64,000 nt of DNA, taken from NCBI GenBank assembly GCA_016191145.1, contig JACPPD010000006.1:1-64000 (forward strand), in the 5' to 3' direction. Below the pieces are notes generated by a model. The model searched no databases. It had not been told where the DNA came from and saw only the letters and a program-made list of their open reading frames with translations. Below are positions 17,772 through 25,528 of the stretch, one piece after another; position 1 is the stretch's first letter, and every line of letters begins with the position of its first letter. The DNA is from Ignavibacteria bacterium. Its GTDB lineage: Bacteria; Bacteroidota; Ignavibacteria; Kapaibacteriales; Kapaibacteriaceae. A program made the translations under genes and the position numbers.

Positions 17772-17801
17772 AGAGTAAGATGTACTTGCTGGGGCGGATA
17801 C

Positions 17802-18098
17802 GTTTCAACGTCGAAGTTTGTCAAATGTCTCTTAACTTATTGTACCTCGAAACAGGGTGGGTTCAGACCACCTAACACAGACTGGATCGAAAAACTCACC
17901 CTACTCACTATTCTGTCTAGATTATATTCGTCCATTTTAATTTATTTTGTCGGGATCAAACTATTTGACATATTGGGTTTAGTGAAATTGATGAGGAATA
18001 TACTGCCAAAACATGTGAGTTTTGGGTATAGAAGGTTTGAAAGGAGAATTCTACCTTGTTACTTCACGATTGGGATAGGTTTTTTTATCGCCCCTTGA
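17802..18098 (+). pseudogene. 5'-truncated membrane-protein-like reading frame next to IS66
   Basis: From the IS66 right boundary one frame stays open for 98 codons to a TGA, with a protein-like composition: KQGGFRPPNTDWIEKL, a hydrophobic stretch around SRLYSSILIYFVGIKLFDIL, a basic loop and a second hydrophobic end. There is no credible start codon, so it is probably the 3' end of a gene whose front was removed by IS66. I do not recognise the family. It could also be a chance open frame. Confidence 0.35.
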
Positions 18099-18183
18099 TT
18101 AACATATAGGAGGCTTATTTGATGTTCCTTATCCAACCGTGTTGTCTTTTTGTTAAATCAACTTTTATACAATGGAGGTGTTT

Positions 18184-18639
18184 GTGAGTATAGGTAGACA
18201 TTTCTACATCTTCACAATAGGGGCGTTTTTTCTGATCTTGAGCTTATTGTTCATTGGTGGGTGGTCTTCGCCGCCTAAACAGAACTATCAGTATTTCAGG
18301 TTTTCCTCTATGTGTACCTCAGGATTGACCATTGACATTTTTCAGTATACCGCCAATTATTATTGGCAAAGTTGGCCTAGTGGCATTAATCTTATTGGTC
18401 GTTCTCCTACAGATCAAGACATTAAACTGGTTCCTACCTCGTCAAGTGCTCGGCAGGCCATGAGAAAGTATAATCTGCTTGCTTACTATATAGTAGTGAA
18501 AAGGAATGGCCAGGTTTGCTACACGTTGAAATTGACACAGAGAGATTTGGATCTTTTAAATGCAGAATTTGAGCGTCAGCAACCGAACAACCCGGATTAT
18601 ATCGCAATAATCCAAATAAAGGGCGGCTGTTGTACCTGA
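18184..18639 (+). CDS. Hypothetical membrane-anchored protein
   Basis: 151 residues from a GTG preceded by GGAGG at five bases; an ATG four codons upstream overlaps that ribosome site and is less likely. A single N-terminal hydrophobic segment (FYIFTIGAFFLILSLLFI) followed by WSSPP suggests a signal anchor or signal peptide with the rest in the periplasm. The C-terminus ends with a Cys pair (IKGGCCT). No family recognised. A+T-rich compared with the core genes of the window, it sits as cargo between IS elements and ahead of a lipoprotein gene in the same direction. Confidence 0.6.
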   Translation: MSIGRHFYIFTIGAFFLILSLLFIGGWSSPPKQNYQYFRFSSMCTSGLTIDIFQYTANYYWQSWPSGINLIGRSPTDQDIKLVPTSSSARQAMRKYNLLAYYIVVKRNGQVCYTLKLTQRDLDLLNAEFERQQPNNPDYIAIIQIKGGCCT

Positions 18640-18722
18640 TGAGGTCTATAATTCATGTTAAGCTTCCGTTTTAGGAGCTTTGAACGTGTAAAATGAAACA
18701 AACACAAAACATTGGAGCAATC

Positions 18723-19532
18723 ATGAAAAATCTAATTTTGCTGGGGATATGCCTGTTCGTGCTAAGTTCATGCTCAGAACAAGGAAGCAGTCCTGATCAG
18801 AGCCAACTCGGAAAGGGATGGCTTGGTTCGATATTGGTTGTAAGCGACATGGATGAATTGATTGATGACGTGGATACAACTAACGTTAGGGGTCTGGTGA
18901 TACTCGAACAGGAGTATGCTGAAATTAGGGATTGGGATAGTTCGCGTAATGTCCCGGTTTGGACTGGTCACGAAGCGAGAGCATATTTCCATCCATCTAT
19001 TGATTCATCAGTTTCAATTGGCGACATTGAAGTTAATGGAGTGTCGCTTGACATTGGTGGATTTGGCTTCGCCTATGGATTAGACGGCATTGGTCTGCAA
19101 TCGTATTTCGATTTGGGGTCTTCAACGAATTCAATTAAAAAGGGAACTCCGGACGCAGCTTTAGGTATTCTGGACACGAGCGTATCATTTCAACAGAAGG
19201 TTCGGTTTGTTGGGCTCAGCAGGGGAGACCAGATTGACATATCCGCTGGCAAAACTTTTAGCTTTGTTGGTTATGGCGGATATATGCAACTCCTTATTAC
19301 AATTTCTAAACCAGATGACCCAAATGAATCTGGTGGTCACTCAATTTCTAAAATTTTTGATGGAGCTGGCAGCATTTCTCTGAATTCAGGAGACTTATCG
19401 AACATAGTCTCAGGCAAAGGAGATGTTACGGTTACAAAGTGGGAACCTAAGATTCTGAATACGACAAATGGGAAAAAGATTGCCTTTGTTGCAAAGACTA
19501 TGCACACCATTTCTGTAGAAATCGTCGATTAG
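18723..19532 (+). CDS. Hypothetical lipoprotein
   Basis: 269 residues from the ATG at 18723, which has GGAG six bases upstream and opens directly into a lipoprotein signal (MKNLILLGICLFVLSSC, lipobox LSSC). An ATG ten codons earlier lacks a better site. The mature part is rich in Asp, Gly and Ser with alternating strands (NGVSLDIGGFGFAYGLDG), suggesting a beta-rich envelope protein. No family recognised. It is 83 bases after the previous cargo gene and followed by a strong terminator, so the two could form a small cargo operon. Confidence 0.65.
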   Translation: MKNLILLGICLFVLSSCSEQGSSPDQSQLGKGWLGSILVVSDMDELIDDVDTTNVRGLVILEQEYAEIRDWDSSRNVPVWTGHEARAYFHPSIDSSVSIGDIEVNGVSLDIGGFGFAYGLDGIGLQSYFDLGSSTNSIKKGTPDAALGILDTSVSFQQKVRFVGLSRGDQIDISAGKTFSFVGYGGYMQLLITISKPDDPNESGGHSISKIFDGAGSISLNSGDLSNIVSGKGDVTVTKWEPKILNTTNGKKIAFVAKTMHTISVEIVD

Positions 19533-19560
19533 CTCAGGGGTGTTGTAGCAAGAATTGAAA

Positions 19561-19589
19561 CAGCGAGCGATTGCTCGCTGTTTTTTTTT
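19561..19589 (+). terminator. Rho-independent terminator after the lipoprotein gene
   Basis: Perfect 8-bp stem CAGCGAGC / GCTCGCTG with a GATT loop and a run of nine T. It is 28 bases past the stop codon. Confidence 0.9.
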
Positions 19590-19632
19590 GACAGAATACG
19601 ACCTTCCTGCTTTGCATTCAATTTGTAAGATG

Positions 19633-19723
19633 GTATCCACCCCAGCAAGTACATCTGTTTTTCAATAAAATGATGAAATATCTTCGCGCCACAACATACG
19701 GAAGTGGTGCGATGACAAAACAG
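19633..19723 (+). mobile_element. IS66 left-end remnant
   Basis: GTATCCACCCCAGCAAGTAC and the following bases match the first 90 bases of the IS66 copy at 15469, including the CAATAAAATGATGAAATATC block and the tnpA start (ATGACAAAACAG). Homology ends abruptly at an IS3 terminus (TGTACCGGACCCC) at 19724, so this copy was cut by an IS3-type element. Confidence 0.8.
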
Positions 19724-19878
19724 TGTACCGGACCCCTATTGTTAGGACTGATTTCTACCCGAATGTGAGTTAAAAAACTGTGGTGTAACGATGCGTTCAT
19801 ATGTTGGCTTGGGCACCTCAACGTGCAATGATTGAAGTTTTTCCACCGGTGTCATGTGACCGATCCCCGAATGCAAAT
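19724..19878 (-). mobile_element. IS3-family 3'-end remnant
   Basis: On the minus strand this encodes the last ~45 residues of an IS3 transposase (HLHSGIGHMTPVEKLQSLHV, stop at 19742) and then the terminus AGGGGTCCGGTACA. It is cut at 19878, where the left end of another IS3 element in opposite orientation begins. Same type of terminus as at 22073-22086. Confidence 0.75.
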
Positions 19879-19947
19879 GTGAACCAGACCCCTAAATAGT
19901 TGGACTGAGATTCTACCTTTGAAGTAAGACGAAAGGAGAAATCTCAG

Positions 19948-20256
19948 ATGAAGAAGCGACCACGGATTACAGATGAGCAGCGACTGGCGATTTTGAAGGA
20001 AGTCGAAGAGCATGGCCTTGCCGTCACGTTGCGCAAGCATGGTCTTTACGCCAAGTCGATTTACACATGGAGAGAGAAGCTGCAAGGTGTTGACCACACA
20101 CCTGCTACCCGCAAGAGATCTGTTGACGAGCAAGAGCTCCGTCGACTGCGGCAGGAGAATCAGCAGCTCAAAGAACTACTGGCTGAGAAGGAACTGGCAC
20201 TCCGTGTCAAGGACTCGCTGTTAAAAAAAACGACATCACGCGAGAGGACAGATTGA
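19948..20256 (+). CDS. IS3-family transposase OrfA
   Basis: 102 residues. An N-terminal helix-turn-helix (RITDEQRLAILKEVEEHGLA, then LYAKSIYTWREKL) is followed by a leucine-zipper-like helix (LRRLRQENQQLKELLAEKEL), the standard OrfA layout for DNA binding and multimerisation. GGAGAAATCTCAG precedes the ATG. An A8 run at 20223-20230 near the end, with the OrfB frame at -1, is the usual slippery site for making the OrfAB fusion transposase. Confidence 0.88.
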   Translation: MKKRPRITDEQRLAILKEVEEHGLAVTLRKHGLYAKSIYTWREKLQGVDHTPATRKRSVDEQELRRLRQENQQLKELLAEKELALRVKDSLLKKTTSRERTD

Positions 20257-20861
20257 TGGTGGCGCACGAGTTCATTGATCAAGGAGTTCCCGTCACTGTG
20301 GTGTTGCGTAACGTTGGTCTGAGCAAGAGTACATTCTACTATCGTGTACGTGATGGTAAGCGTGGCAGAAAAGCGAGTACACACACGTGGATAGTTACCG
20401 GCATGCTCGTTGACAACGCAGACGTGATCATCGCTATCATCTGGCTGCTCAGTCAAGAGTTCGTCGACTACGGCTATGTGAAGGTAACAATGTGGCTGCG
20501 ACGTCAAGGGTTGATCATCAACAAGAAGAAGGTGCTCAACCTTATGCGCACTCATAGGTTGGTGCTACCGAAGCAGAAGCGCATCGTCTCCGGCAAGACG
20601 TGGGTGAAGGATCTGCTGCCAAAGACAGAGCTTCCTTTTGATTATCTGGAATTCGATATCAAGTACATTCGCATTGACGGTGAACGCCGCAACGCCATGC
20701 TGCTGACTGTGATCGATGTACAGAGTCGGTACAACATGGGACATCTCTTGCAGTACTCGATCAAGAAGCAGGATGTGATCGAACTCTTCGATGATATCTT
20801 CAGAAGCGTTGCATTCCCGCAGCGAATCACCGTGCGGTTCACAAGCGGTTTATCAGTGTAA
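20256..20861 (+). pseudogene. IS3-family transposase OrfB, truncated in the DDE domain
   Basis: Starts at the ATG overlapping the OrfA stop. It contains the HTH_21-like N-terminus (YGYVKVTMWLRRQGLIINKK) and the first catalytic Asp region (YLEFDIKYIRIDG). The sequence leaves the family at QRITVRF, where the second Asp motif (DNGSQF in relatives) should follow, and runs into an IS110 gene. The second Asp, the Glu and the C-terminus are absent, so the protein cannot be catalytic. Confidence 0.8.
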
Positions 20862-21847
20862 CGATCTACAACAAACACAGTTATCACAGTAAGGCACATG
20901 TACCGACAGCTGAGCTTGCCGCCTACATTCAAGGACTGCAACAGAAGCATGCTGACTGTACGATTCTAGCAGCATATGAAGCCGGCTTCTGTGGCGTTAG
21001 TTTACACCGACATCTTCAAGAACTCCGAGTTCCGACAGTGGTGGTTAACCCGGCCGATATCCCCATAACAGACAAACAGCGCACTACAAAGAATGACCGT
21101 TCGGATAGTGCCAGGATCGCACAGGCACTCAGCGCCGATGCCCTACGAGGCATCTGGATCCCGAACGAAGAAGTTGAAGGTGATCGTGAATTGGTACGCT
21201 ACCGGTTGAAGATGCTGCGGGAACTCGGTGCTATCAAGAACGCACTCAAGATGCGTTTGCTCAAACATGGGATCGTGCTGCCAAAGCAATACGACAACTC
21301 GTCGTGGTCATCTGGTTTTCGGCAGTGGCTCAGAGAACAACGCTTACCGACACCATCATCACAAAGAGCATTCGAATTATTTCTTGATGAGTACGATCAC
21401 CGCAAGCAGCGTTATGCGGATCATCTTGTGGTTCTCAGTGAGCTGGCGGCAACTCCCCGTTACGCCTACAAGATGGTTCTGTTAACGAGTATCCCGGGCA
21501 TCGGCCGCTTAACAGCATTGAGTCTTCTGACCGAGCTCGGGCCGGTTGAACGCTTCAGCTCTGCCGATCAGTTGGCGAGCTACGTTGGTCTTGTGCCGAT
21601 GCAACACCAAAGTGGATCATCTGATCGCGCAATGCCGATGCAGCGTCGCGCTCAAACAGAGTTGCGTTCGATGTTGATCCAGTGCGCGTGGACGGCTATC
21701 CGCTGTGAGCAACACTTCACTGACCTCTACGAACGCAAACGCGCAAACAAACCAGGACAGAAGGCAATTGTGACTGTCGCTCGTCGGCTCCTCAACACAG
21801 TCCACGCAGTTCTTAAGAATCAAATTCAGTATCAACGGGCAACATAA
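20846..21847 (+). pseudogene. IS110-family transposase lacking its N-terminus
   Basis: Frame open from the IS3 junction, reading RFISVTIYNKHSYHS and on to ILAAYEAGFCG, VVNPADIPITDKQ and KNDRSDSARIAQAL (acidic residues of the DEDD/RuvC-like domain), then the C-terminal Transposase_20 helix-hairpin region (LTSIPGIGRLTALSLL, then YVGLVPMQHQSG with the conserved Ser region). About 10-20 N-terminal residues with the first catalytic Asp appear to be missing. An internal GTG at 21038 could start a shorter, inactive product. Confidence 0.75.
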
Positions 21848-21877
21848 ACATGAATCACACTGTCATCACGCTGTCTT

Positions 21878-21949
21878 AGGTGGGGATTTGCATCGGACCC
21901 CTTGCGGCCTGCTCGCAGTGATCGCTGACAACAGAGTGCGTCCCCACCT
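21878..21949 (+). other. Structured non-coding segment downstream of the IS110 transposase
   Basis: A 9-bp perfect inverted repeat (AGGTGGGGA at 21878-21886, TCCCCACCT at 21941-21949) encloses 54 bases. A related pair (CTTGCGGCCTGCTCGC and CTTGCGGCTGACTTCGC, each next to TCGGACC) lies in and after it. IS110-family elements encode guide (bridge) RNAs in their non-coding ends, so this could be such a relic. The assignment is speculative. Confidence 0.3.
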
Positions 21950-22086
21950 TCTAATGTGGACTTGCGGCTGACTTCGCGTCGGACCGCTCATAGAAGGATG
22001 AACAGCGCCACGACAAGAAGCAGACCATGAAAACCTACACTCTCAAATTCGAGGCTTGCCTTTTTACATAGAAGGGGTCCGGTACA

Positions 22087-22338
22087 ATGCACCGGCCCGG
22101 AATTGCAAGAGTTCAGGGTGATCGTATCGTATTGAATGGCACCACAATGGAAGAAGTTAAGATGTGCCATCGAAACACACTTATCCTTTGTGTAAAAGAA
22201 GTAAATCGATTAGTCGAGGAACACGGAAAGAGAGAACGAATTGCCGAACTTGAGTTGCAACGTCGAAGAGAAGAGCATGAAGCCAATGTATGCAACGTTA
22301 CAAACCGGATTAATTTCGATGGTGAGGAAGCCACGTAG
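22087..22338 (+). CDS. Small coiled-coil protein, possibly N-terminally truncated by IS3
   Basis: 83 residues. The core (GDRIVLNGTTMEEVKMCHRNTLILCVKE, split here as GDRIVLNGTTMEEV then CHRNTLILCV) followed by a charged helix (RIAELELQRRREEHEA) resembles small ORFs I have seen beside mobile genes; no function known to me. The ATG sits one base past the IS3 right end, and the conserved part starts within a few residues. The native start may therefore have been lost and this ATG recruited by chance. Confidence 0.45.
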   Translation: MHRPGIARVQGDRIVLNGTTMEEVKMCHRNTLILCVKEVNRLVEEHGKRERIAELELQRRREEHEANVCNVTNRINFDGEEAT

Positions 22339-22371
22339 GCATTGTTATAGTCTGAAGGTTGAATTACCGCT

Positions 22372-22623
22372 TTAGCACCAAGTCTGCTTCTCTCTTGCCT
22401 CAGCAATCATCTTTCTTGCAATGGGTAGTGCAGTTTCGAGCACTTCTTCTCCAAGGAAGAACCCTAAACTGTGCACATACCTAAGCGGAATTGGGAGATC
22501 CAGTCTCCAACACAGCCTGCTTATGTAAGCTTCGGAACGACCAGTGTACCGAGCGAAGGCGGCTTTACTGTATCCGCACACTTTTAGGATGACTCTGAGT
22601 TCGTATTTCGTTATGACGTGCAT
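22372..22623 (-). CDS. Small helix-turn-helix-like protein
   Basis: 83 residues. The segment CGYSKAAFARYTGRSEAYIS has the spacing of a Cro/XRE-type helix-turn-helix (first helix ending at FARYTG, recognition helix EAYISRLCW). No Shine-Dalgarno is visible. It lies downstream of the primase-helicase gene on the same strand, separated by 278 bases in which I see nothing else. Possible regulator of the element; assignment from pattern only. Confidence 0.45.
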   Translation of the reverse strand: MHVITKYELRVILKVCGYSKAAFARYTGRSEAYISRLCWRLDLPIPLRYVHSLGFFLGEEVLETALPIARKMIAEAREKQTWC

Positions 22624-22901
22624 GTTTGATGTCGGTTTTTGTTCGAAAATGTCGTCGGTGCAACAGGGTGATAGTGAATTCTACACTGAAGTAGGTGTTT
22701 TTCACTCGTTTGCAGATGCGTTTCACTCGCACGGTTAAGCTTTGTGAAGCTTTGTTGATGCTTACATTCTATATTGAGGTGCAAGTGAAGATTTTGTAGG
22801 TGAGAAAAATGTCGACCCCGTAGGATTGCCTTGTTTTGAACAGGATATTTCCATTCAGGACAAGTTCGGCGGCGCTGCACCGGTGTCGAAGTGGCGAACT
22901 G

Positions 22902-24827
22902 TCAGGTTGCCAGTTCGCCACGGGCACGTTTGGAGTACTGACCGACCGTGGTTCGTTCGAACAATCCCGACTTCGATAGTAAGCGGTCGATGGTTCTTCC
23001 CGACATGCCGTATTCTTCACCGATTGAAACAGCTTCACTACGTTCAAAGCGCGACGGTAGGGCTTCGTACCACTGAAGAGTATTAGGGTGCTCTCGTCCC
23101 GACAATTGCGGTGAGTCTCGTGGTAGGTAAGACTGAAGGTGCTGCGCTGTGTCCAGTGAATATTTGGCAATAGCGGCAGCTGTTTCGCAATCACGGTCAT
23201 CGACAATCAGGCTGCAACCGACCATACCGCCCAGACTGTCACGCTTAGGGTTGCAAGCGAGATCCGCTGTGTTGTGCGCAACCGAACGCATGACCGTTAG
23301 TATTGAAGCGATCCTCGCAATGAGTACGCTACTTCGTCGCATCGTAGCAGTCATGTAGTCACCTTCGTCTTCAAGCAATAGATCTACTGACTGGAGGTCA
23401 CTGTACAAGCGTTCGCGTTGCGCTTCGGTGAAGAGTATCTCAATGCCATCCATCATTGCTGACTGTACTTCGTTTACGCGTCGAGTAACTGATGCAAAAC
23501 GCAATCCAACGGTTGCGCTTTTCCATTGGCTGTTGTCCCACGGATTTCGGAAGGATGAGCGAGACGTTAGAACATGAAAGGTGAAGCGCGAGACAAGACC
23601 GTTTTCACTTTGACGAAAAAAGGGTACTACCTGACCTGGCGTGCCACTTAAGCACATAGACAACTTGGGTGTTCGAATATCAATGTTGTTGTCGAGCTTA
23701 ACACGTGCGTATGACACATGCTCGTGACTCCAACATTGTCGAATCACTCCACTAAGGTCGAAGTAGTCTGAGCGCAATAGTGTTGCCGATACATCCGCTT
23801 CGCTCTCGTGAATAAGCAAAGACTTGTTCGATGCAAGTAGGTCAAGAATGACGGGCCCAGTGCTGTTACCTGCGGCAAATAAAGCAAGGGTAGGGGGCTT
23901 GGGTGGCAACAGAATATTCTTTTGTTTCCTGTTAGACAGAGCGGCCACTTCTGCTTCATACAACGCGAACAATTGTTTGGACTCGTCTACGCGCGAACGG
24001 TGTACGTCACGAACGAGATCCCTTCCAACATTGGCAAGCCCCTTGCCAGTTGCAGGTGGACCAACGATCATCAAGTTGAAGTTTGGATAGAATCTGCGAC
24101 CTCCTACCACAGTAAATATGTTATCGAGAACGGAACCAAGTGCAACGAGACAACTCAACAAGACTGTCAGTTGGTCTTGAGGTTCAATCTCTTCTGCAAC
24201 AATTTCTGCGATTGGAAAGGGAAGCTGGTTTAAATCAATAGCGGGATACACCAGTTTACGTTCAGCGCCCGTGTTCCACTCAGTTGCGGCTTCGACAGCA
24301 GCAAGCAATGAATCAATGGATCCACCAAGTTCTAAGAAGTCTGTGATGTCGCCCTTGAGTGGAAGGGTAGGCATCAGAACGCATAGATCGATGACCTTGA
24401 GTGACTTCGGATTCGCGAACTCCGCTAATGACCGCGCAACCTGTTTGATGTGATCGCGGCCGGGTTTGTCGTTGTCGCCAACCAAAACGAACGTACCACC
24501 GTACAGCATTTCGCTGTACACGTCTTTCCACTTCGTTGCACCGCCTGTGTTTGTCGTGGCGGTGCAACCATGTCTAACAAGAGATTCGACGTCTTTCTCA
24601 CCTTCAACGACAAACAATGGTCTGCTCTCTTCAACCGATTGCAGTGCTTCGCGTAGTCGATAGGGGATTAGATGCACACCGTCCATGTTGTATATCCAGC
24701 CATCGTTTTTGCATTGTGCTTGCAACACACGTTTTTCCTTCGGATCGGATCGATCAACAATCACTTTGTAGGAAGGATCTCCGTTTGTATCGCGGTAGAT
24801 ATACTCGCTTGTAGTTGAAGTAGTCAT
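22902..24827 (-). CDS. TOPRIM/DUF3987-type primase-helicase of a mobile element
   Basis: 641 residues. The N-terminal part (YIYRDTNGDPSYKVIV, PYRLREAL) leads into a TOPRIM fold (LFVVEGEKDVESL with the Glu, then FVLVGDNDKPGRDH with the DxD) typical of element-encoded primases. Residues ~195-520 form a DUF3987 helicase-like ATPase with a Walker A (VGPPATGKG). The C-terminal ~60 residues contain a second HTH-like segment (GEEYGMSGRTIDRLLS). Predicted to act at the element's replication origin. The start overlaps the stop of the zinc-finger gene by four bases, and the zinc domain usually fused to such proteins is in that separate ORF. Confidence 0.8.
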   Translation of the reverse strand: MTTSTTSEYIYRDTNGDPSYKVIVDRSDPKEKRVLQAQCKNDGWIYNMDGVHLIPYRLREALQSVEESRPLFVVEGEKDVESLVRHGCTATTNTGGATKWKDVYSEMLYGGTFVLVGDNDKPGRDHIKQVARSLAEFANPKSLKVIDLCVLMPTLPLKGDITDFLELGGSIDSLLAAVEAATEWNTGAERKLVYPAIDLNQLPFPIAEIVAEEIEPQDQLTVLLSCLVALGSVLDNIFTVVGGRRFYPNFNLMIVGPPATGKGLANVGRDLVRDVHRSRVDESKQLFALYEAEVAALSNRKQKNILLPPKPPTLALFAAGNSTGPVILDLLASNKSLLIHESEADVSATLLRSDYFDLSGVIRQCWSHEHVSYARVKLDNNIDIRTPKLSMCLSGTPGQVVPFFRQSENGLVSRFTFHVLTSRSSFRNPWDNSQWKSATVGLRFASVTRRVNEVQSAMMDGIEILFTEAQRERLYSDLQSVDLLLEDEGDYMTATMRRSSVLIARIASILTVMRSVAHNTADLACNPKRDSLGGMVGCSLIVDDRDCETAAAIAKYSLDTAQHLQSYLPRDSPQLSGREHPNTLQWYEALPSRFERSEAVSIGEEYGMSGRTIDRLLSKSGLFERTTVGQYSKRARGELAT

Positions 24828-25042
24828 CGCGTCTCCTCCTGTTCCCCAAATGGTGTGCTGTCACATTGCTGTGGCTTGCTTTCCTTCCGTGATCCCGGTT
24901 GAAAGAAACGTTGTTTGCAATACGTATCGTGGCATTTTCCACCTGAGTTGTATTCAGCGAGACGACAAAAGTTTTTACTGTGTCCACAAGGGCATATTGT
25001 TTTCTTGGTTTCAAAGACATAGCCGCACTTGATCTTCTTCAT
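24824..25042 (-). CDS. Small zinc-finger protein, split-off N-terminal domain of the primase
   Basis: 72 residues from the ATG at 25042, which overlaps the stop of the excisionase-like gene (ATGA). Six cysteines and two histidines are arranged as CPCGHSKNFC then GKCHDTYCKQRFFQPG. This is how the zinc-binding DNA-recognition domain at the front of DUF6371/CHC2-type primases looks. It is followed, again with a four-base overlap, by the TOPRIM protein that lacks such a domain. The natural reading is a primase divided into two co-translated subunits; a sequencing frameshift is unlikely because both junctions have proper ATGA overlaps. Confidence 0.7.
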   Translation of the reverse strand: MKKIKCGYVFETKKTICPCGHSKNFCRLAEYNSGGKCHDTYCKQRFFQPGSRKESKPQQCDSTPFGEQEETR

Positions 25043-25347
25043 TTCGCACTCCCTTGGGAGTTGCCGTTGCATATGCCAATCCAAGCCTCAAGTGCTTGAT
25101 GCGTGAACAACACGCGCCTTCCAACGTAGTTGGGCACGAGTTGACCGGATTTGACGGCTCGGTGTAGCGTTGCAATTGAAATGCGAAGGAGGGACGCTGC
25201 CTCCGCACGAGTTAAAAGTTCAGGGGACCTACTTTGCGGGGTTGATTTATGATCAAGTAGTTCAATGATCAATTCTTCAACGGCAGCAGCAACTATGTAG
25301 CGTAGGTCTTCTGGTGTGACCTCGTGGACAAGAACTTGAGTATGCAT
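25039..25347 (-). CDS. Excisionase-type helix-turn-helix protein
   Basis: 102 residues from the ATG at 25347 (AAGGTG upstream); longer in-frame starts lack a ribosome site. After a helical N-terminus, residues ~45-95 are a HTH_17 domain (LLTRAEAASLLRISIATLHR, then GQLVPNYVGRRVLFTHQAL). This is the fold shared by Xis proteins and many element-encoded control proteins. First gene of a three-gene overlapping operon with the zinc-finger and primase-helicase genes, so it may double as operon regulator. No integrase overlap here, unlike the HTH gene at 12.1 kb. Confidence 0.75.
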   Translation of the reverse strand: MHTQVLVHEVTPEDLRYIVAAAVEELIIELLDHKSTPQSRSPELLTRAEAASLLRISIATLHRAVKSGQLVPNYVGRRVLFTHQALEAWIGICNGNSQGSAK

Positions 25348-25528
25348 GACGCACCTTGATAGTGAATGAGAATGGTGCGATGCTATTGAGTTGTCAATTA
25401 CAGAAAACGCCAGCAATTGACAGTAAAGTCATATCGATATATGAATGGAATACAAAGGGTTATTGGTGAAAATGTATGCTGCTGTCATTTGCTGTTAACA
25501 ACTGCACACGAAATATTGAGAGTGAGTC

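Larger units (their letters stand above)
15469..17801 (+). mobile_element. IS66-family insertion sequence, nearly complete
   Basis: 2.33 kb bounded by terminal inverted repeats beginning GTATCCGCCCCAGCAAGTAC (left) and its complement (right). It carries tnpA, tnpB and a frameshifted tnpC in the canonical order. The 8 bases outside the ends (GTTTCCAA and GTTTCAAC) are similar but not identical, so no clean target duplication is seen. The IS3 fragment on the left does not continue on the right, which suggests a rearrangement after insertion. Copies or ends of the same element recur at 1-185, 19633 and 35087. Confidence 0.85.
19879..22086 (+). mobile_element. IS3-family element carrying an IS110 fragment (chimeric)
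   Basis: Left end TGAACCAGACCCCTAAATAG, right end AGGGGTCCGGTACA, giving the TG...CA termini typical of IS3. Inside are intact orfA, an orfB that loses its frame in the middle of the DDE domain at about 20840, an IS110-type transposase that starts there without its N-terminus, and ~210 bases of non-coding sequence before the IS3 right end. Neither transposase is complete, so mobility would need helper proteins. Confidence 0.65.
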
